Source of the DNA: Verrucomicrobiota bacterium
GTDB lineage: Bacteria > Verrucomicrobiota > Verrucomicrobiia > Opitutales > Opitutaceae
Assembly (NCBI GenBank): GCA_030605125.1
Contig: JAUWBD010000011.1
Coordinates: forward strand, 1 to 44,838
Direction of reading: 5' to 3'
Length of the DNA stretch: 44,838 nucleotides
How positions within the stretch are numbered: the stretch's first letter is position 1; the number at the start of each line of letters is the position of its first letter. Shown here one piece after another: positions 8,658-17,476 of the stretch. Both the position numbers and the translations under genes were made by a program. The notes beneath the pieces were generated by a model that worked only from the letters and a program-made list of their open reading frames with translations, was not told the origin of the DNA and did not search any database.

Positions 8658-8670
8658 GCGCCGCCGGCGC
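8658..8670. other. Short GC inverted repeat between convergent genes
   Basis: GCGCC-GCC-GGCGC lies in the 52-base gap between the convergent genes ending at 8626 and 8679. It lacks a T-run, so any terminator role is uncertain. Confidence 0.3.
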
Positions 8671-8678
8671 CCGGGGCT

Positions 8679-9785
8679 TCACCCGCCGCCCTGGCGCCGC
8701 CCGAGCAGCCCCGCCCGCGCCCCGCGCCGGCTCCCGGCCCAGCGCCACTCACCGCCGAAGCGCAGCTCCACCGGATGCGCCGGCAGTCCGAAGCGGTTGG
8801 CCAGAAGCTTGGCGTGCAAAAGATCCACCGCGTGTCGCGCGGCGTCCGCCAGATCCTCCACCACGCCCGGAAGGCCGGGATCGTCGGTGGAGTAGAGACT
8901 GAAGTGATAAACGGGCGGAGCCGCGCCTTCCGCGCGCTTCATGCGCTCCGCCAAGGCAAGCATATCGCCCGGACGTTGCGTCAGGATCGCGTCGGGGCGC
9001 AGATCCCGATACCACGCGTCGAAGGCGGCAGGATCGGTGCCTGGCCATAGATAAGGCTCCAGATCGCCCAGCTCAGGCCGCCGCCGCTGCTCTCCGCGAA
9101 AGGTGTCGCTGATCGCATGGCCGAACCGTTCATCGATCCGGGCGCAAAACGCCAAGGCCACCCGCCGATGCCCGGCCGACACCAACCGGTCCGCCGCGAG
9201 GCGGATGATCCGGCCGAAGTCCGCGGCCGTATGGTCCAGCAGGGGACGCCGCAGCGAAGGCCCGAGCGCCACGGAGGCGAAATCGCACCAGGCAAACTCG
9301 CGCGCCCACCGGTCACCCAGCTCCTGGATCGGCGCCACCAACAGGCCGCGCACGCCCCGGTTTTTCAGGATGCTCGCGGCGCGCCGGGCGCTCATGCCTT
9401 CGCTCCCGAGCCAAAACGCAGTGAGCGAATAGCCGAGCTCGCGCGCCCGCTCCTCGGCCCCGTCGATGTAGCAGCGGATGTAGGGCAACTCCCGCCAGCC
9501 CTCCTCCGTGGCGCTGCTGGTGAGAAACACGATCTGCTCCTGCCCCTCCGGCCGGCGCAGCCCGTGCCGGTAGGCGTTGAGGGCCGAGAGCGTCGGGTCG
9601 GGCCGATAACCCAGCCGGCGCGCCGCCGCCACGATCTCCTTGCGCCGCTTCTCGCTCACCCCGCCCGCTCCCCGCAGCGCGCGCGAGACCGTCATCGGCG
9701 AGACGCCGAGGGCCTCGGCTACTCCACGCAGGTTGAGACGCTGCATCGCGGGCTTGGCTTCCGGTTCACGCGCGGGACGGGGCAT
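8679..9785 (-). CDS. LacI-family transcriptional regulator
   Basis: This 368-residue protein carries a LacI helix-turn-helix near its N-terminus: LRGVAEALGVSPMTVSRALR with the hinge-preceding KRRKEIVAAARRLGYRP. A sugar-binding-protein-like effector domain follows (VRGLLVAPIQE, SAGHRRVALAF, PDAILTQRPGDMLAL). The annotated start at 9785 leaves 13 residues before MQRLNL; the ATG at 9746 is an equally good start and puts the HTH at the usual distance. It follows the heparinase-type gene on the same strand with a 59-base gap, so it may be co-transcribed with that gene and autoregulate the lyase unit. The effector is unknown. Confidence 0.9.
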   Translation of the reverse strand: MPRPAREPEAKPAMQRLNLRGVAEALGVSPMTVSRALRGAGGVSEKRRKEIVAAARRLGYRPDPTLSALNAYRHGLRRPEGQEQIVFLTSSATEEGWRELPYIRCYIDGAEERARELGYSLTAFWLGSEGMSARRAASILKNRGVRGLLVAPIQELGDRWAREFAWCDFASVALGPSLRRPLLDHTAADFGRIIRLAADRLVSAGHRRVALAFCARIDERFGHAISDTFRGEQRRRPELGDLEPYLWPGTDPAAFDAWYRDLRPDAILTQRPGDMLALAERMKRAEGAAPPVYHFSLYSTDDPGLPGVVEDLADAARHAVDLLHAKLLANRFGLPAHPVELRFGGEWRWAGSRRGARAGLLGRRQGGG

Positions 9786-9844
9786 GGGGCGGCATCTTCA
9801 CGAGCCGCCCCGCCCACACAAGCCCGCCGTCATCCCGGCCCCGC

Positions 9845-12800
9845 TCAACGCCGCTGCGCCCGAAGGCGCAAAAACACCCGCGCGCGCCCCTCGGCGGGCA
9901 CCGCCACCGTCACCCGCTCGCGTCCCTCCGCGTCCGGCCGCACATCGAGCTCCGCGTCCGGCGGGGCCGGCCCCCAGCTCGCCAGGTCCGCGCTCGCCTC
10001 GACCACATAGTCGATGTCCTCCGGCGCCGGCGAAGGCCGGGCAAAGCTGAACATCCACCACGTCTCCCCCGCTCCGTCTCGCATCGGCTCCAGCCGCGGC
10101 AGATAGGCCGGTGCGAGCTCGGAAGGGGCGATGCCCAACGCGTAGCGGAGAAGGTTGGGCAGGCCCTGACCGGAGGGATCCTGTTGGTCGCCGCCGCCCA
10201 CCCCGGGGCTGCTGAGCCCGTGACGGAAACGCCACTCGTCGGCCGGCCGATCCTTGATCGTCACGGTCGCCTGGCCCGGTGTGCCCCGGGTGTAGGCCGC
10301 ATCCTCCGCGAGCGTGAGCACCACCGTCTCGTCGCCCTCGGGAAGGTCGTCGGCGATCGGTGTGACCGCCACCGCCACGCTCGTGGCGCCGGCCGCGATC
10401 CGCGCCGTGCCAGGGAGCGCCGCGTAGTCCGCGCCCGCGCTCGCGCTGCCGGACACCGTGTAACTGACATCGAGCGCCGTCGTGCCCGGATGATTGCGCC
10501 GCACCGTAAAGGCGCCGGCGCGGGCCTCAAATTCGTGGGCGAGCGGCGTGCTCGCCTCCACCGTCACCGTCGGCGCGAGCTGCAGCACCAACTGCGGATG
10601 CAGGCTCTCATCGGCGTAGTGGCGCGACGCAAACTGGTTGATGGTGTCGTGCGCGGTCACCGCGTGCAGATTAAACGTGATCGCGATATCTCCGGCTGCG
10701 CGGGCTGCCACGACCGCCGCGCCCACATCCACCTCCGCCCAACTGGCGGCGACGGGGGTGAAGCGCGCGAAGCCGGTAAACGCCGGCTGCCGCGCCGGGC
10801 GGTTGTTGTAGGTGATCGTGCTTTCCTCCCAGCCGTTTCCAGCCACTGACAGATCGTTGGCGACGCCCGGTGCCTGGGTGCTGTGCAGCCGGAGAGTGGC
10901 GCCGGTCACCTTGCCCGCCACCCCGTCGAGCCTGAAACGCAGGTAGGCCTCGCGGTGGAAGTCACCGGGCGTGCTGCCGGTCTCGCGTTTCACGCGCAGC
11001 TCCGTGCGGTTGCTGGTGCTCATCTGGTTGGTGCCGGCGTGGGTGCCGGCGCGCACGAAGGCGGTGGCTTCGGCGGGCAAGACCGGACGGAGCGGATTCA
11101 CCGGCACCACCACGGGGGGCGGGTCGAGCGGCCGGAAGGCAGGCGGCGGCAGCGCCGGCTCTCCGGCGCGCAGCGGGGTGAGCGCGATGCTGAGATTGAG
11201 GGTCGATCCCGCGGCCGGAGAGATCCACTGCACGGCGAGCATGCGCGTGCCGGTGTTCGGATTTTCGTCGGGATGCGCGCCACCCAGTTCGTGCGGATTG
11301 GTCGAGAGGAGGCTGAAGCTTGCGCCCGCGGGCTCAAGGATGCGGGCCTCAAGGGTCTTGCCGTCGCGGGTGAGCACCGCCACGTCGCCCTGCAGCGTGA
11401 CGTCCGCCGCGGTGATCATGCCCCAGCGCACCACCGCGCCGGAGGCGAGGCCTTGCACGCGGTCCTGCACCACCACCCGGCGGCGGTCGAGCAGCGCGAA
11501 GCCACGGCGCACGGAGCTGGCCTGGCCGCTGTAGGCGGCGCTCATGTCCATGCTGGAAAAGGCAAGCTCGGGCGTGGTCTCGAAGCGGGCCAGCGGCACG
11601 CGCGCGAAGACGTTTTGGTTGGCGTTGTTGATCGTGAGCGTGCTGTGGCCGCGGTTGTTCAGGCGGTAGTAGTTCCAGCGACGGCCGCTCGTGCCGAATT
11701 CCCAGTAGCCGGGCAGCGCATAGCTGTCGCCGCTCAGATCCTGCACCCATCGCACGCCCTCGGCGTCGAGCACGAAGGAGCCGATGTCGAGGTGGCCGTG
11801 CGCGGCTTGGTTGTAGCCGCCCTTGAACCCGAGGTAGATCGCGTCCGCATCGGTCCAGCTCCCGCGCATCGCGCCCACCGAGGCGTCGCCGCGGAAGTGC
11901 TGGTCGAGCGGCAGGTCGTCGTAGGTGATGCTCTGGCCCGACTGGTCATACCAGACCACGAGCAGCGCGAGAAACCGGTCGAGCGTGTCGTCCTGCATCA
12001 ACTGCCCCGAGCGCATGCGCGGCAGATCCTGTTCGGCGACGCGGCGCTGGTAGAAGGCGTAGGCCGGTTTGTTGAACTCCTTCGCCAGCGCGAAGAGCAC
12101 GGGCGCGAAGTAGGCCACCTGCTTGCTGTCGCCGTAGTTGAAGTAGAGGTTTTGCGGTCCGATGGTCTGGATGTGGAAGGCGCCGGACTTGCCCATCGCC
12201 TCGTAGCCATTGGCGTTTTGCAGGCCACGCAGGTCACCGAGAGCGGTGCGGAGGGCGGCAAACATGAGGGCGTTGTAGGTGGTGCCGTAGGCCCAGTAGG
12301 TGGGCCCCTCCTCCCAGGCGCCGTCGGGGTTGAAATTCACCATCGAGCTCTGGATCGAGTTGATCGCGCGGCCGGCGATCTCCTCGGCGAGGGCGGGCTC
12401 GTCCTCGGCCACGGCGAGCGCGGCGAGGAGCAGGCCGGAGTTGCACACCTGGTTCCAGTTGTTCGTGGAGCGCGTCCAGCCGTGGTTGCCTTCGTAGGCG
12501 GTCTTGCCCTGGAGGAGGCCGTTGCGCCGGATGCCGGCGACGATGGTCGCGCGCTCGGTCGGCGTGAGGCGCTCGTGTATCCAGTCATACCCTACGGCCA
12601 TGAGGGCCGACATCTCGCCGATGTTAAGGAAGTGCGAGGGATACCAGTCGGTGAAATTGGCGGCGGCGAGCAGCTCGGCCTTGATGCGGTCGGCCATCTG
12701 GCCGGCCAGGGCGGGGTCTTCGGTGAGGCGGTAGGTGACGCCCATGTTGAAGATGCGATACATCGCGGCGCGGCGCTCGTCCTTCATGCGGCGCTCGGGG

Positions 12801-13084
12801 TCCGCCGGGTCGTCGAGCCGGCGCTGGATGATCGGCTCGGCGAGGCCGAGGATGGCCTGCTCGCGCACCACGTCGATCAACTCGGCGAGCAGCGGGTCGG
12901 CGGCCGCCATCGCGCGGAGCTCGGCGGTCCGCGCCGCCGGGAAGAGCAGGCGCGGGTGCGAGGCCTGCAGGCCGTCGAGCACCGCCGCGCGCGCCGTGAA
13001 AGGCGGGCCGGCAAACAGGACGGCGGCGAGGCAAAGGGCGAGGATCCGGGCGGGGCCGGGGATGATTCGGACAAAGAAGATCAC
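9845..13084 (-). CDS. Multidomain secreted heparinase II/III-type polysaccharide lyase
   Basis: This is a 1079-residue protein with a signal peptide (LALCLAAVLFAGPPFTARA). The first ~370 residues form an alpha/alpha toroid (HPRLLFPAARTAELRAM; STNNWNQVCNSGLLLAALAV; NFNPDGAWEEGPTYWAYGT), where the NNW..V and Y residues resemble the PL15/PL17/heparinase II group. Next comes a heparinase II/III beta-sandwich (AAHGHLDIGSFVLDAEGVRW, NNRGHSTLTINN). A DNRLRE/CBM96-like module (about 680-850; ELRVKRETG, EAYLRFRLDGV, GWEESTITYNNRP), a Calx-beta-like repeat (about 855-960; GSASAGADYAALPGTARI, DDLPEGDETVVLTL) and a short tail follow. The start codon is GTG. Eliminative cleavage of a uronate polysaccharide outside the cell is expected; the exact PL family cannot be set here. 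Confidence 0.85.
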   Translation of the reverse strand: MIFFVRIIPGPARILALCLAAVLFAGPPFTARAAVLDGLQASHPRLLFPAARTAELRAMAAADPLLAELIDVVREQAILGLAEPIIQRRLDDPADPERRMKDERRAAMYRIFNMGVTYRLTEDPALAGQMADRIKAELLAAANFTDWYPSHFLNIGEMSALMAVGYDWIHERLTPTERATIVAGIRRNGLLQGKTAYEGNHGWTRSTNNWNQVCNSGLLLAALAVAEDEPALAEEIAGRAINSIQSSMVNFNPDGAWEEGPTYWAYGTTYNALMFAALRTALGDLRGLQNANGYEAMGKSGAFHIQTIGPQNLYFNYGDSKQVAYFAPVLFALAKEFNKPAYAFYQRRVAEQDLPRMRSGQLMQDDTLDRFLALLVVWYDQSGQSITYDDLPLDQHFRGDASVGAMRGSWTDADAIYLGFKGGYNQAAHGHLDIGSFVLDAEGVRWVQDLSGDSYALPGYWEFGTSGRRWNYYRLNNRGHSTLTINNANQNVFARVPLARFETTPELAFSSMDMSAAYSGQASSVRRGFALLDRRRVVVQDRVQGLASGAVVRWGMITAADVTLQGDVAVLTRDGKTLEARILEPAGASFSLLSTNPHELGGAHPDENPNTGTRMLAVQWISPAAGSTLNLSIALTPLRAGEPALPPPAFRPLDPPPVVVPVNPLRPVLPAEATAFVRAGTHAGTNQMSTSNRTELRVKRETGSTPGDFHREAYLRFRLDGVAGKVTGATLRLHSTQAPGVANDLSVAGNGWEESTITYNNRPARQPAFTGFARFTPVAASWAEVDVGAAVVAARAAGDIAITFNLHAVTAHDTINQFASRHYADESLHPQLVLQLAPTVTVEASTPLAHEFEARAGAFTVRRNHPGTTALDVSYTVSGSASAGADYAALPGTARIAAGATSVAVAVTPIADDLPEGDETVVLTLAEDAAYTRGTPGQATVTIKDRPADEWRFRHGLSSPGVGGGDQQDPSGQGLPNLLRYALGIAPSELAPAYLPRLEPMRDGAGETWWMFSFARPSPAPEDIDYVVEASADLASWGPAPPDAELDVRPDAEGRERVTVAVPAEGRARVFLRLRAQRR

Positions 13085-13138
13085 GGAAAAAAAGGAACGG
13101 GCACGCCCTCGTGCCCCGTGGTTTGGGGGTAACGCATC

Positions 13139-13178
13139 AAAAAGCCCCGGTGCCGCGCGACGCGGCCGGACCGGGGCT
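13139..13178 (-). terminator. Intrinsic terminator of the PEP-CTERM gene
   Basis: Read on the minus strand, AGCCCCGGT pairs with ACCGGGGCT (13170-13178 with 13143-13151). An inner perfect GCCGCG/CGCGGC hairpin sits in the loop and a TTTTT run follows (13139-13143). It lies 20 bases past the stop of the gene at 13199-14056. Confidence 0.88.
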
Positions 13179-13198
13179 GGACGAGGGTGGAAAAAGCG

Positions 13199-14056
13199 TC
13201 AGGCCGCGCGCCGACGGCGACGGAGGCCGACGCTCGCGAGCGCCATCACGCCAAAGAGCGCGGCCGCGCTCGAGGGCTCGGGGATGACAGAGAAGTTGTC
13301 CACGGCGGCTGTGCCGCGGCCAGTGCTATGCCGATATGCAGCAAATCCCGCAAAGAGATTGGTGGTCGGACTGATGCTGGTGTTCGTAAAGCTGGCGACC
13401 GAAAAGGTGGAAAGGGACGTCCAAGTGGAGTCGATCGCGTTGAATTTGAAGATCTCAGAATCGATCCTGAAGGTGTTCAGCGCGGTTTGCTGGAACGTGG
13501 TGCTAAGCCGATACCAAGTGTCCGTCTCGAGCGTGAAACTCGCGCTCGTTTGCTCACCGGTGCTGCCACCGTTTGCACGCACCCGAAAAATCGTCGCGCC
13601 TGTCGCAGCAGTCATTCGCGCGGTCACCTCGAAGCTCGTATTCGCCACGTTCGAGAAGACCTGGTTGTCTGCGCTCGCTATACCGACAGCCGCCATATTC
13701 ACTCCCGTAGCGCCAGTAAAGGTCGAGGCGGTCAGGAAATCCATCGAGACAGTGTAGCTGCTCCTGCTCTGGAAGTTTCCGATCGTGTCCTTCAGCGTAA
13801 ACGCATAGGTCGCCTCGGTCGTAGCGCTAAGCGTCAGCCTTTGGTCGGCGGAGCTATACCCGAAGTTCGTTCGCCCAGCCGAAACCTTGTAGTTTATGGT
13901 GCGAGTGTCGGTCGCAAAGGTATCCGTGAAGGGCAAACTCACCTGCGCCGAAGCGACGGTCGGGAGCGCCAAAGCGGCCGCGGACAAACTACCGACAAGG
14001 GCGAGGCAACGAAGGGCGGAGAAACGGGGGATGGAAGTGGCGGGGTTCATCCCCAT
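13199..14056 (-). CDS. PEP-CTERM sorting-domain protein
   Basis: This 285-residue protein has a signal peptide (LALVGSLSAAALALPTVASA) and ends with VIPEPSSAAALFGVMALASV plus RRRRR. That is the PEP-CTERM tail: a PEP motif, a hydrophobic helix and a basic cluster, processed by exosortase in many biofilm-forming bacteria. The central part (residues ~40-250) is rich in Thr, Ser, Ala and Phe and looks like a jelly-roll beta-sandwich (FRVRANGGSTGEQTSASFTL). No catalytic motif is seen; it may be a surface or matrix carbohydrate-binding protein. Two in-frame ATG codons (14056 and 14050) are possible starts. It is followed by its own strong terminator and is divergent from the LacI gene at 14231. Confidence 0.85.
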   Translation of the reverse strand: MGMNPATSIPRFSALRCLALVGSLSAAALALPTVASAQVSLPFTDTFATDTRTINYKVSAGRTNFGYSSADQRLTLSATTEATYAFTLKDTIGNFQSRSSYTVSMDFLTASTFTGATGVNMAAVGIASADNQVFSNVANTSFEVTARMTAATGATIFRVRANGGSTGEQTSASFTLETDTWYRLSTTFQQTALNTFRIDSEIFKFNAIDSTWTSLSTFSVASFTNTSISPTTNLFAGFAAYRHSTGRGTAAVDNFSVIPEPSSAAALFGVMALASVGLRRRRRAA

Positions 14057-14230
14057 GAGACTGCGCCATCTTGGCCGTCCGCATAAATTCCAAAAATACG
14101 TTATCCATAACTCTCCCTAGTTTGACCAAGGCGTTTACCCTCCCCGCGCGATTGTGCTTGCCGATCCTTGTTTTGCGCGTGCGCCGTGCGCGTGCCCGGT
14201 TCAGCTTTGGCGCGCTCGCCGGTTTGCCTA
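14057..14230. promoter_or_regulatory. Divergent intergenic region between PEP-CTERM and LacI genes
   Basis: This 174-base spacer must hold promoters for both flanking divergent genes. It contains an AT-rich patch at about 14085-14130, unlike the surrounding DNA. I see no clear palindromic operator and cannot place -35/-10 boxes with confidence. Confidence 0.4.
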
Positions 14231-15271
14231 ATGCCCGCCGCCCCGACCCTCAAAACCCTCGCCGAATCGCTCGGCCTCAGCCCCGCCAGCGTCAGCCGCG
14301 CCCTCAACGGCTCCGGCCGCCTCTCGCCCGCCACACGGGCCCGGGTGCGGCAAGCCGCCGAGAAGCTGCACTACCGGCCCAACGCTCTCGCGCGCTCCAT
14401 CCGCGCCGGGCGCACCGGCCTCGTCGGCCTGGTCTATTCATCCGCCGGCCTGCGCTTCGGCCTCCCCTGGCCCTTTCTTTCCGGCGTCAACGCCGCGCTG
14501 GCCGCGCAACAACGTGAACTCATCGTCGGCGAGGTGCCGGCGGCGCGACTCGCCGAGCCCGAGCACGTGTCGGGCCTGCTGCGTCACTGGACCGCCGACG
14601 GCCTGCTCATCTTTCACCAGGTCAACCTGCCGCCCGACGTGGCGGACCTCGTCGAGCGGGCCCACGTCACCGCCGTGTGGGTAAACACCCGCCGCGCCAC
14701 CGACGCCGTGTATTTCGACGACGTCACCGCCGCGCGCGAAGCCGTGGAGCGTCTGCACGCGCTCGGCCACCGGCGCATCGCCTACTTCGACGCGGTGCAC
14801 GCCCCGGAAACCTTCGTGCGCCCGGTGCACTACAGCCAGATCGACCGCCTCGAGGGCTACCGCGCCGCGATGAAAGATCTCGGCCTGCGCCCCATCGTGC
14901 GACTCTGCGAGCAACCCACCCCCTCCAACCGCCGCGTCGCGCTCGTGCGCGAATGGCTCTCCGGGCGCGACCGCCCCGGCGCGGTGATCACCTACGGCGA
15001 CTGCGAGCCGGTGCTCTTCGCCGCGCATTCGCTCGGGCTGAAGGTGCCCGCCGACCTGTCGGTGATCCAATTCCACTCCGACGAGACGGCGATGGACGAT
15101 CTCCAGCCGGCGCGTTTCGACCATCCCTTCGATCTGCTCGGCCGCGAGGCGGTGGCCCTGCTGGCGCGTCGCTTGCGCGACCGCGGCCGCCACCACGCCT
15201 CGGTGGCGGTGCCCTTCGTTTTTCGCGAGGGCGACACCTGCGCGCCGCCATCCACGAAAAAGGGGCGCTGA
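14231..15271 (+). CDS. LacI-family transcriptional regulator
   Basis: This 346-residue protein starts MPAAPTLKTLAESLGLSPAS and continues VSRALNGSGRLSPATRARV, a standard LacI HTH, followed by the hinge helix region RPNALARSIRAGRTGLVGLV. The C-terminal effector domain shows ERLHALGHRRIAYFD, PGAVITYGDCEPVLFAAHSL and ADLSVIQFHSDE, as in ligand-binding LacI/GalR proteins. The ATG at 14231 is chosen over upstream codons because it puts the HTH at residue ~8. The stop codon (15269-15271) lies within a hairpin that serves as terminator for the opposing gene. It probably controls the divergent PEP-CTERM gene or the convergent GH30-like gene. Confidence 0.92.
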   Translation: MPAAPTLKTLAESLGLSPASVSRALNGSGRLSPATRARVRQAAEKLHYRPNALARSIRAGRTGLVGLVYSSAGLRFGLPWPFLSGVNAALAAQQRELIVGEVPAARLAEPEHVSGLLRHWTADGLLIFHQVNLPPDVADLVERAHVTAVWVNTRRATDAVYFDDVTAAREAVERLHALGHRRIAYFDAVHAPETFVRPVHYSQIDRLEGYRAAMKDLGLRPIVRLCEQPTPSNRRVALVREWLSGRDRPGAVITYGDCEPVLFAAHSLGLKVPADLSVIQFHSDETAMDDLQPARFDHPFDLLGREAVALLARRLRDRGRHHASVAVPFVFREGDTCAPPSTKKGR

Positions 15272-15282
15272 GAGCGCCCCTT
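15257..15282 (-). terminator. Intrinsic terminator overlapping the LacI stop codon
   Basis: A perfect 10-bp stem (15260-15269 with 15273-15282) with a 3-base loop. On the minus strand it is followed by a T-run (A's at 15257-15261), so it mainly ends the gene at 15323. The plus-strand LacI TGA lies in its arm and loop. Confidence 0.85.
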
Positions 15283-15322
15283 CGCTTGCCGACCGAAATC
15301 GTGCGGCATCCGCTCGAGCGGC

Positions 15323-17278
15323 TCAGGGTCGCGTGACCACCAGGATCGGGCGCGCGTTTTGGTTCGCCGTTTCCTTGCTGTGGAAGGCCACCAGCAGGTT
15401 CTTGTTGGCCGTGTCGCGCAGGAGGATCGTCAGGCGACCGTCCTTGGCCGCCTCGGCCTTCACCGCATTGGTGACGGTGAGGGTAATCGACTGGCCGACA
15501 TGCGTTACCTGGAAGGTGCCAATCTGACTGCCGAGCGAGCGGGGCGTGTCGAAATCCGCCCCGCTCTCGGTCCAGTTATCGTTGTTGCAGATGTGAGCGG
15601 TGACGGTGACGGGATTGCTCGAGCTCACCCCGGTCTCCACGCTGCTCACCACGAGGTTCAATCCGGCGCCGGCGATATTTTGCAGGCCACCGACGTCGAA
15701 CTTCAGGAAGGCATGCCGCACGAAGTCGGCGTTGGTCGTGCCCTTCACCTTGAGATCGGTCTCGGCGCCATGCTTTACGTTCTTATGGATGCCACCGCGC
15801 ATGGTCGCGTCGGCGATCGGATCTTTCGAGTGCGACTTCGAACCGACAGGCCCGGAGCGCAGCGTGATGAGGTCGCGCGGATTGAGCACGCGCGTGCCGC
15901 TCAGGTTGATCACGCCGTTCACCATCGTCACGGTGCCGAGCGACTCCTTCACGTTGGCCGCGCTGGTGCGCCAGACGTTGAAGGTGATGTTGCCGGCGTT
16001 GGCCAACTCGGGGACGTTGATCCGGGTGTCGTAGTGCTGGGTGGCCCGATAGGTGTCGTTTCCGTAGGCAGGCAGGCCGGTGTTGTTGGTCAACCCGATC
16101 GCCCACGAACCATCCTGGTTGCGGGCCACGGCGGCATTGGTCGCGGGCTTGAGCGGATCTTTCCACTCCATGCTGCCCGGCTGGCTGCGCACCCGGTTGG
16201 GGTTGCTGGTGCGACGAAAGACGGCTCCGACATCAAAGGTCTCCGTCAGCCGCTTCAGGTAGTAATATTTCAAATACACGTTGGTGCGGTTGCCCGATTC
16301 GTTCCAGGTGACGAGCTTCGCTCCGCCATCCGGGTCGTTTACTGGCGCGTCCATAAACCCGATGAAGTAGAACCAATGCGTGATCATGTGGTTCATGTCG
16401 TTGAGGAAACGCGCCGCGTTCTTCACTCCACGGATGTCGTCGCCGAGCGCTTCCACCCCCAGCTCGGAGGACTCGGTTTGCCACCACGGTTTGCCATCGA
16501 GGACCGTGGGCGTGGTCCAGCTGTTGCCTCCGTTTCCGTAGCTGTGGCTGGAGACGCCGTGGATTCGTTGCCAGACCGGCTCGACCCGCAGGAGCGCCAT
16601 GGTGTCGCTCATGAACTTGTCGGAGTTGGCCAGCTCCGGGGCGAGCAGCTGGATGGAGGCGGTTTCGGGACGGGCGTCGAGGCGCTCGCGAAAGCGCTTT
16701 ATCCCCGTGACGATCTGCGCGCTGCTCCACTGCAGCGGCTCGTTGGTGAAGGTGGTCGCGAAGATGTTCACGTTGTGGTCGCGCCGTAGCCGAAAGAGAA
16801 TCTCGGCCATCTTGTCGGCGTAAGCGATCACATCGGCCGGCGGGCGCGGCCCCATCGCCGGGGTGATAATCGTATGGGTGACGCCTCGCTTGGCGAACTC
16901 GCTGATCTGCCCGCTGGTGACGTAGCCACTGACGAACGACGCCACCGCCTCGTCCACCGTGCGGGTGTCCAGATCGCTGATCCAAATCCGGTTGTAGCGC
17001 ATGCCGAGATCGCGCACGACGAGGTCGGCCAGCTCCAAACGCTTGGCCTCCGGAATCAGGTGATAGCGGCGGAAACTCGCGCCGAGTCCTTGGTAGGCCT
17101 GGCGCTCGGTGGTGCCGACCTCGATCTGGAGTTCGACAGGCGTTTGCGCGCGAGCGGAGGGAGCGAGGATCGGCGCTGAGAGCGCAAATCCGCAGGACGC
17201 GGCGACAAAGCCGGCGGTGAAGCGGCGGGAGAGCCGCGAAGACAATGCGCCCGCAAGGGCGCGAGGAAGCAATCGCAT
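15323..17278 (-). CDS. Secreted GH30-like glycoside hydrolase with C-terminal CBM96-like module
   Basis: The ATG at 17278 is preceded by GAAGG at good spacing and gives a 651-residue protein with a signal peptide (TAGFVAASCGFALSAPILAP to SARA). The catalytic part resembles clan GH-A family 30: YQGLGASFRRYHL near the N-terminus (family 30 has G.GaSf), RYNRIWISDLDTR, then FATTFTNEPLQW with acid/base Glu180, and PWWQTESSELGV with candidate nucleophile Glu269. A beta-sandwich follows to ~480. The last ~165 residues (RGGIHKNVKHGAETDLKVKG, HAFLKFDVGGL, NWTESGADFDTP) form a DNRLRE/CBM96-like domain, as in the lyase at 9845. A retaining exo- or endo-glycosidase is expected; the substrate is not determined. 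Confidence 0.8.
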   Translation of the reverse strand: MRLLPRALAGALSSRLSRRFTAGFVAASCGFALSAPILAPSARAQTPVELQIEVGTTERQAYQGLGASFRRYHLIPEAKRLELADLVVRDLGMRYNRIWISDLDTRTVDEAVASFVSGYVTSGQISEFAKRGVTHTIITPAMGPRPPADVIAYADKMAEILFRLRRDHNVNIFATTFTNEPLQWSSAQIVTGIKRFRERLDARPETASIQLLAPELANSDKFMSDTMALLRVEPVWQRIHGVSSHSYGNGGNSWTTPTVLDGKPWWQTESSELGVEALGDDIRGVKNAARFLNDMNHMITHWFYFIGFMDAPVNDPDGGAKLVTWNESGNRTNVYLKYYYLKRLTETFDVGAVFRRTSNPNRVRSQPGSMEWKDPLKPATNAAVARNQDGSWAIGLTNNTGLPAYGNDTYRATQHYDTRINVPELANAGNITFNVWRTSAANVKESLGTVTMVNGVINLSGTRVLNPRDLITLRSGPVGSKSHSKDPIADATMRGGIHKNVKHGAETDLKVKGTTNADFVRHAFLKFDVGGLQNIAGAGLNLVVSSVETGVSSSNPVTVTAHICNNDNWTESGADFDTPRSLGSQIGTFQVTHVGQSITLTVTNAVKAEAAKDGRLTILLRDTANKNLLVAFHSKETANQNARPILVVTRP

Positions 17279-17476
17279 GGGATACCTTCGTTGGGGTTGG
17301 GGTGAGGCCGCCATTGGTGGAAAGCGGCCGGGGAGGCCTTTGCGATGCGGCGAGCCACTCCCCGCCTCAATCCGCACCCTGCTCTTCCGAAAGAGCACGC
17401 GCTCGACTCCGCCTCGACGCGGACCGGGGCAATCCTTTGCGCGAGTTGATCCCGTTTTTACCGCCCCGCCCCTGCG

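Noticed and set aside
10883-13132. 749-codon plus-strand open frame opposite the heparinase-type gene
   Set aside because: The translation is Gly/Val/His/Arg-rich without fold patterns, while the minus-strand protein has clear domains.
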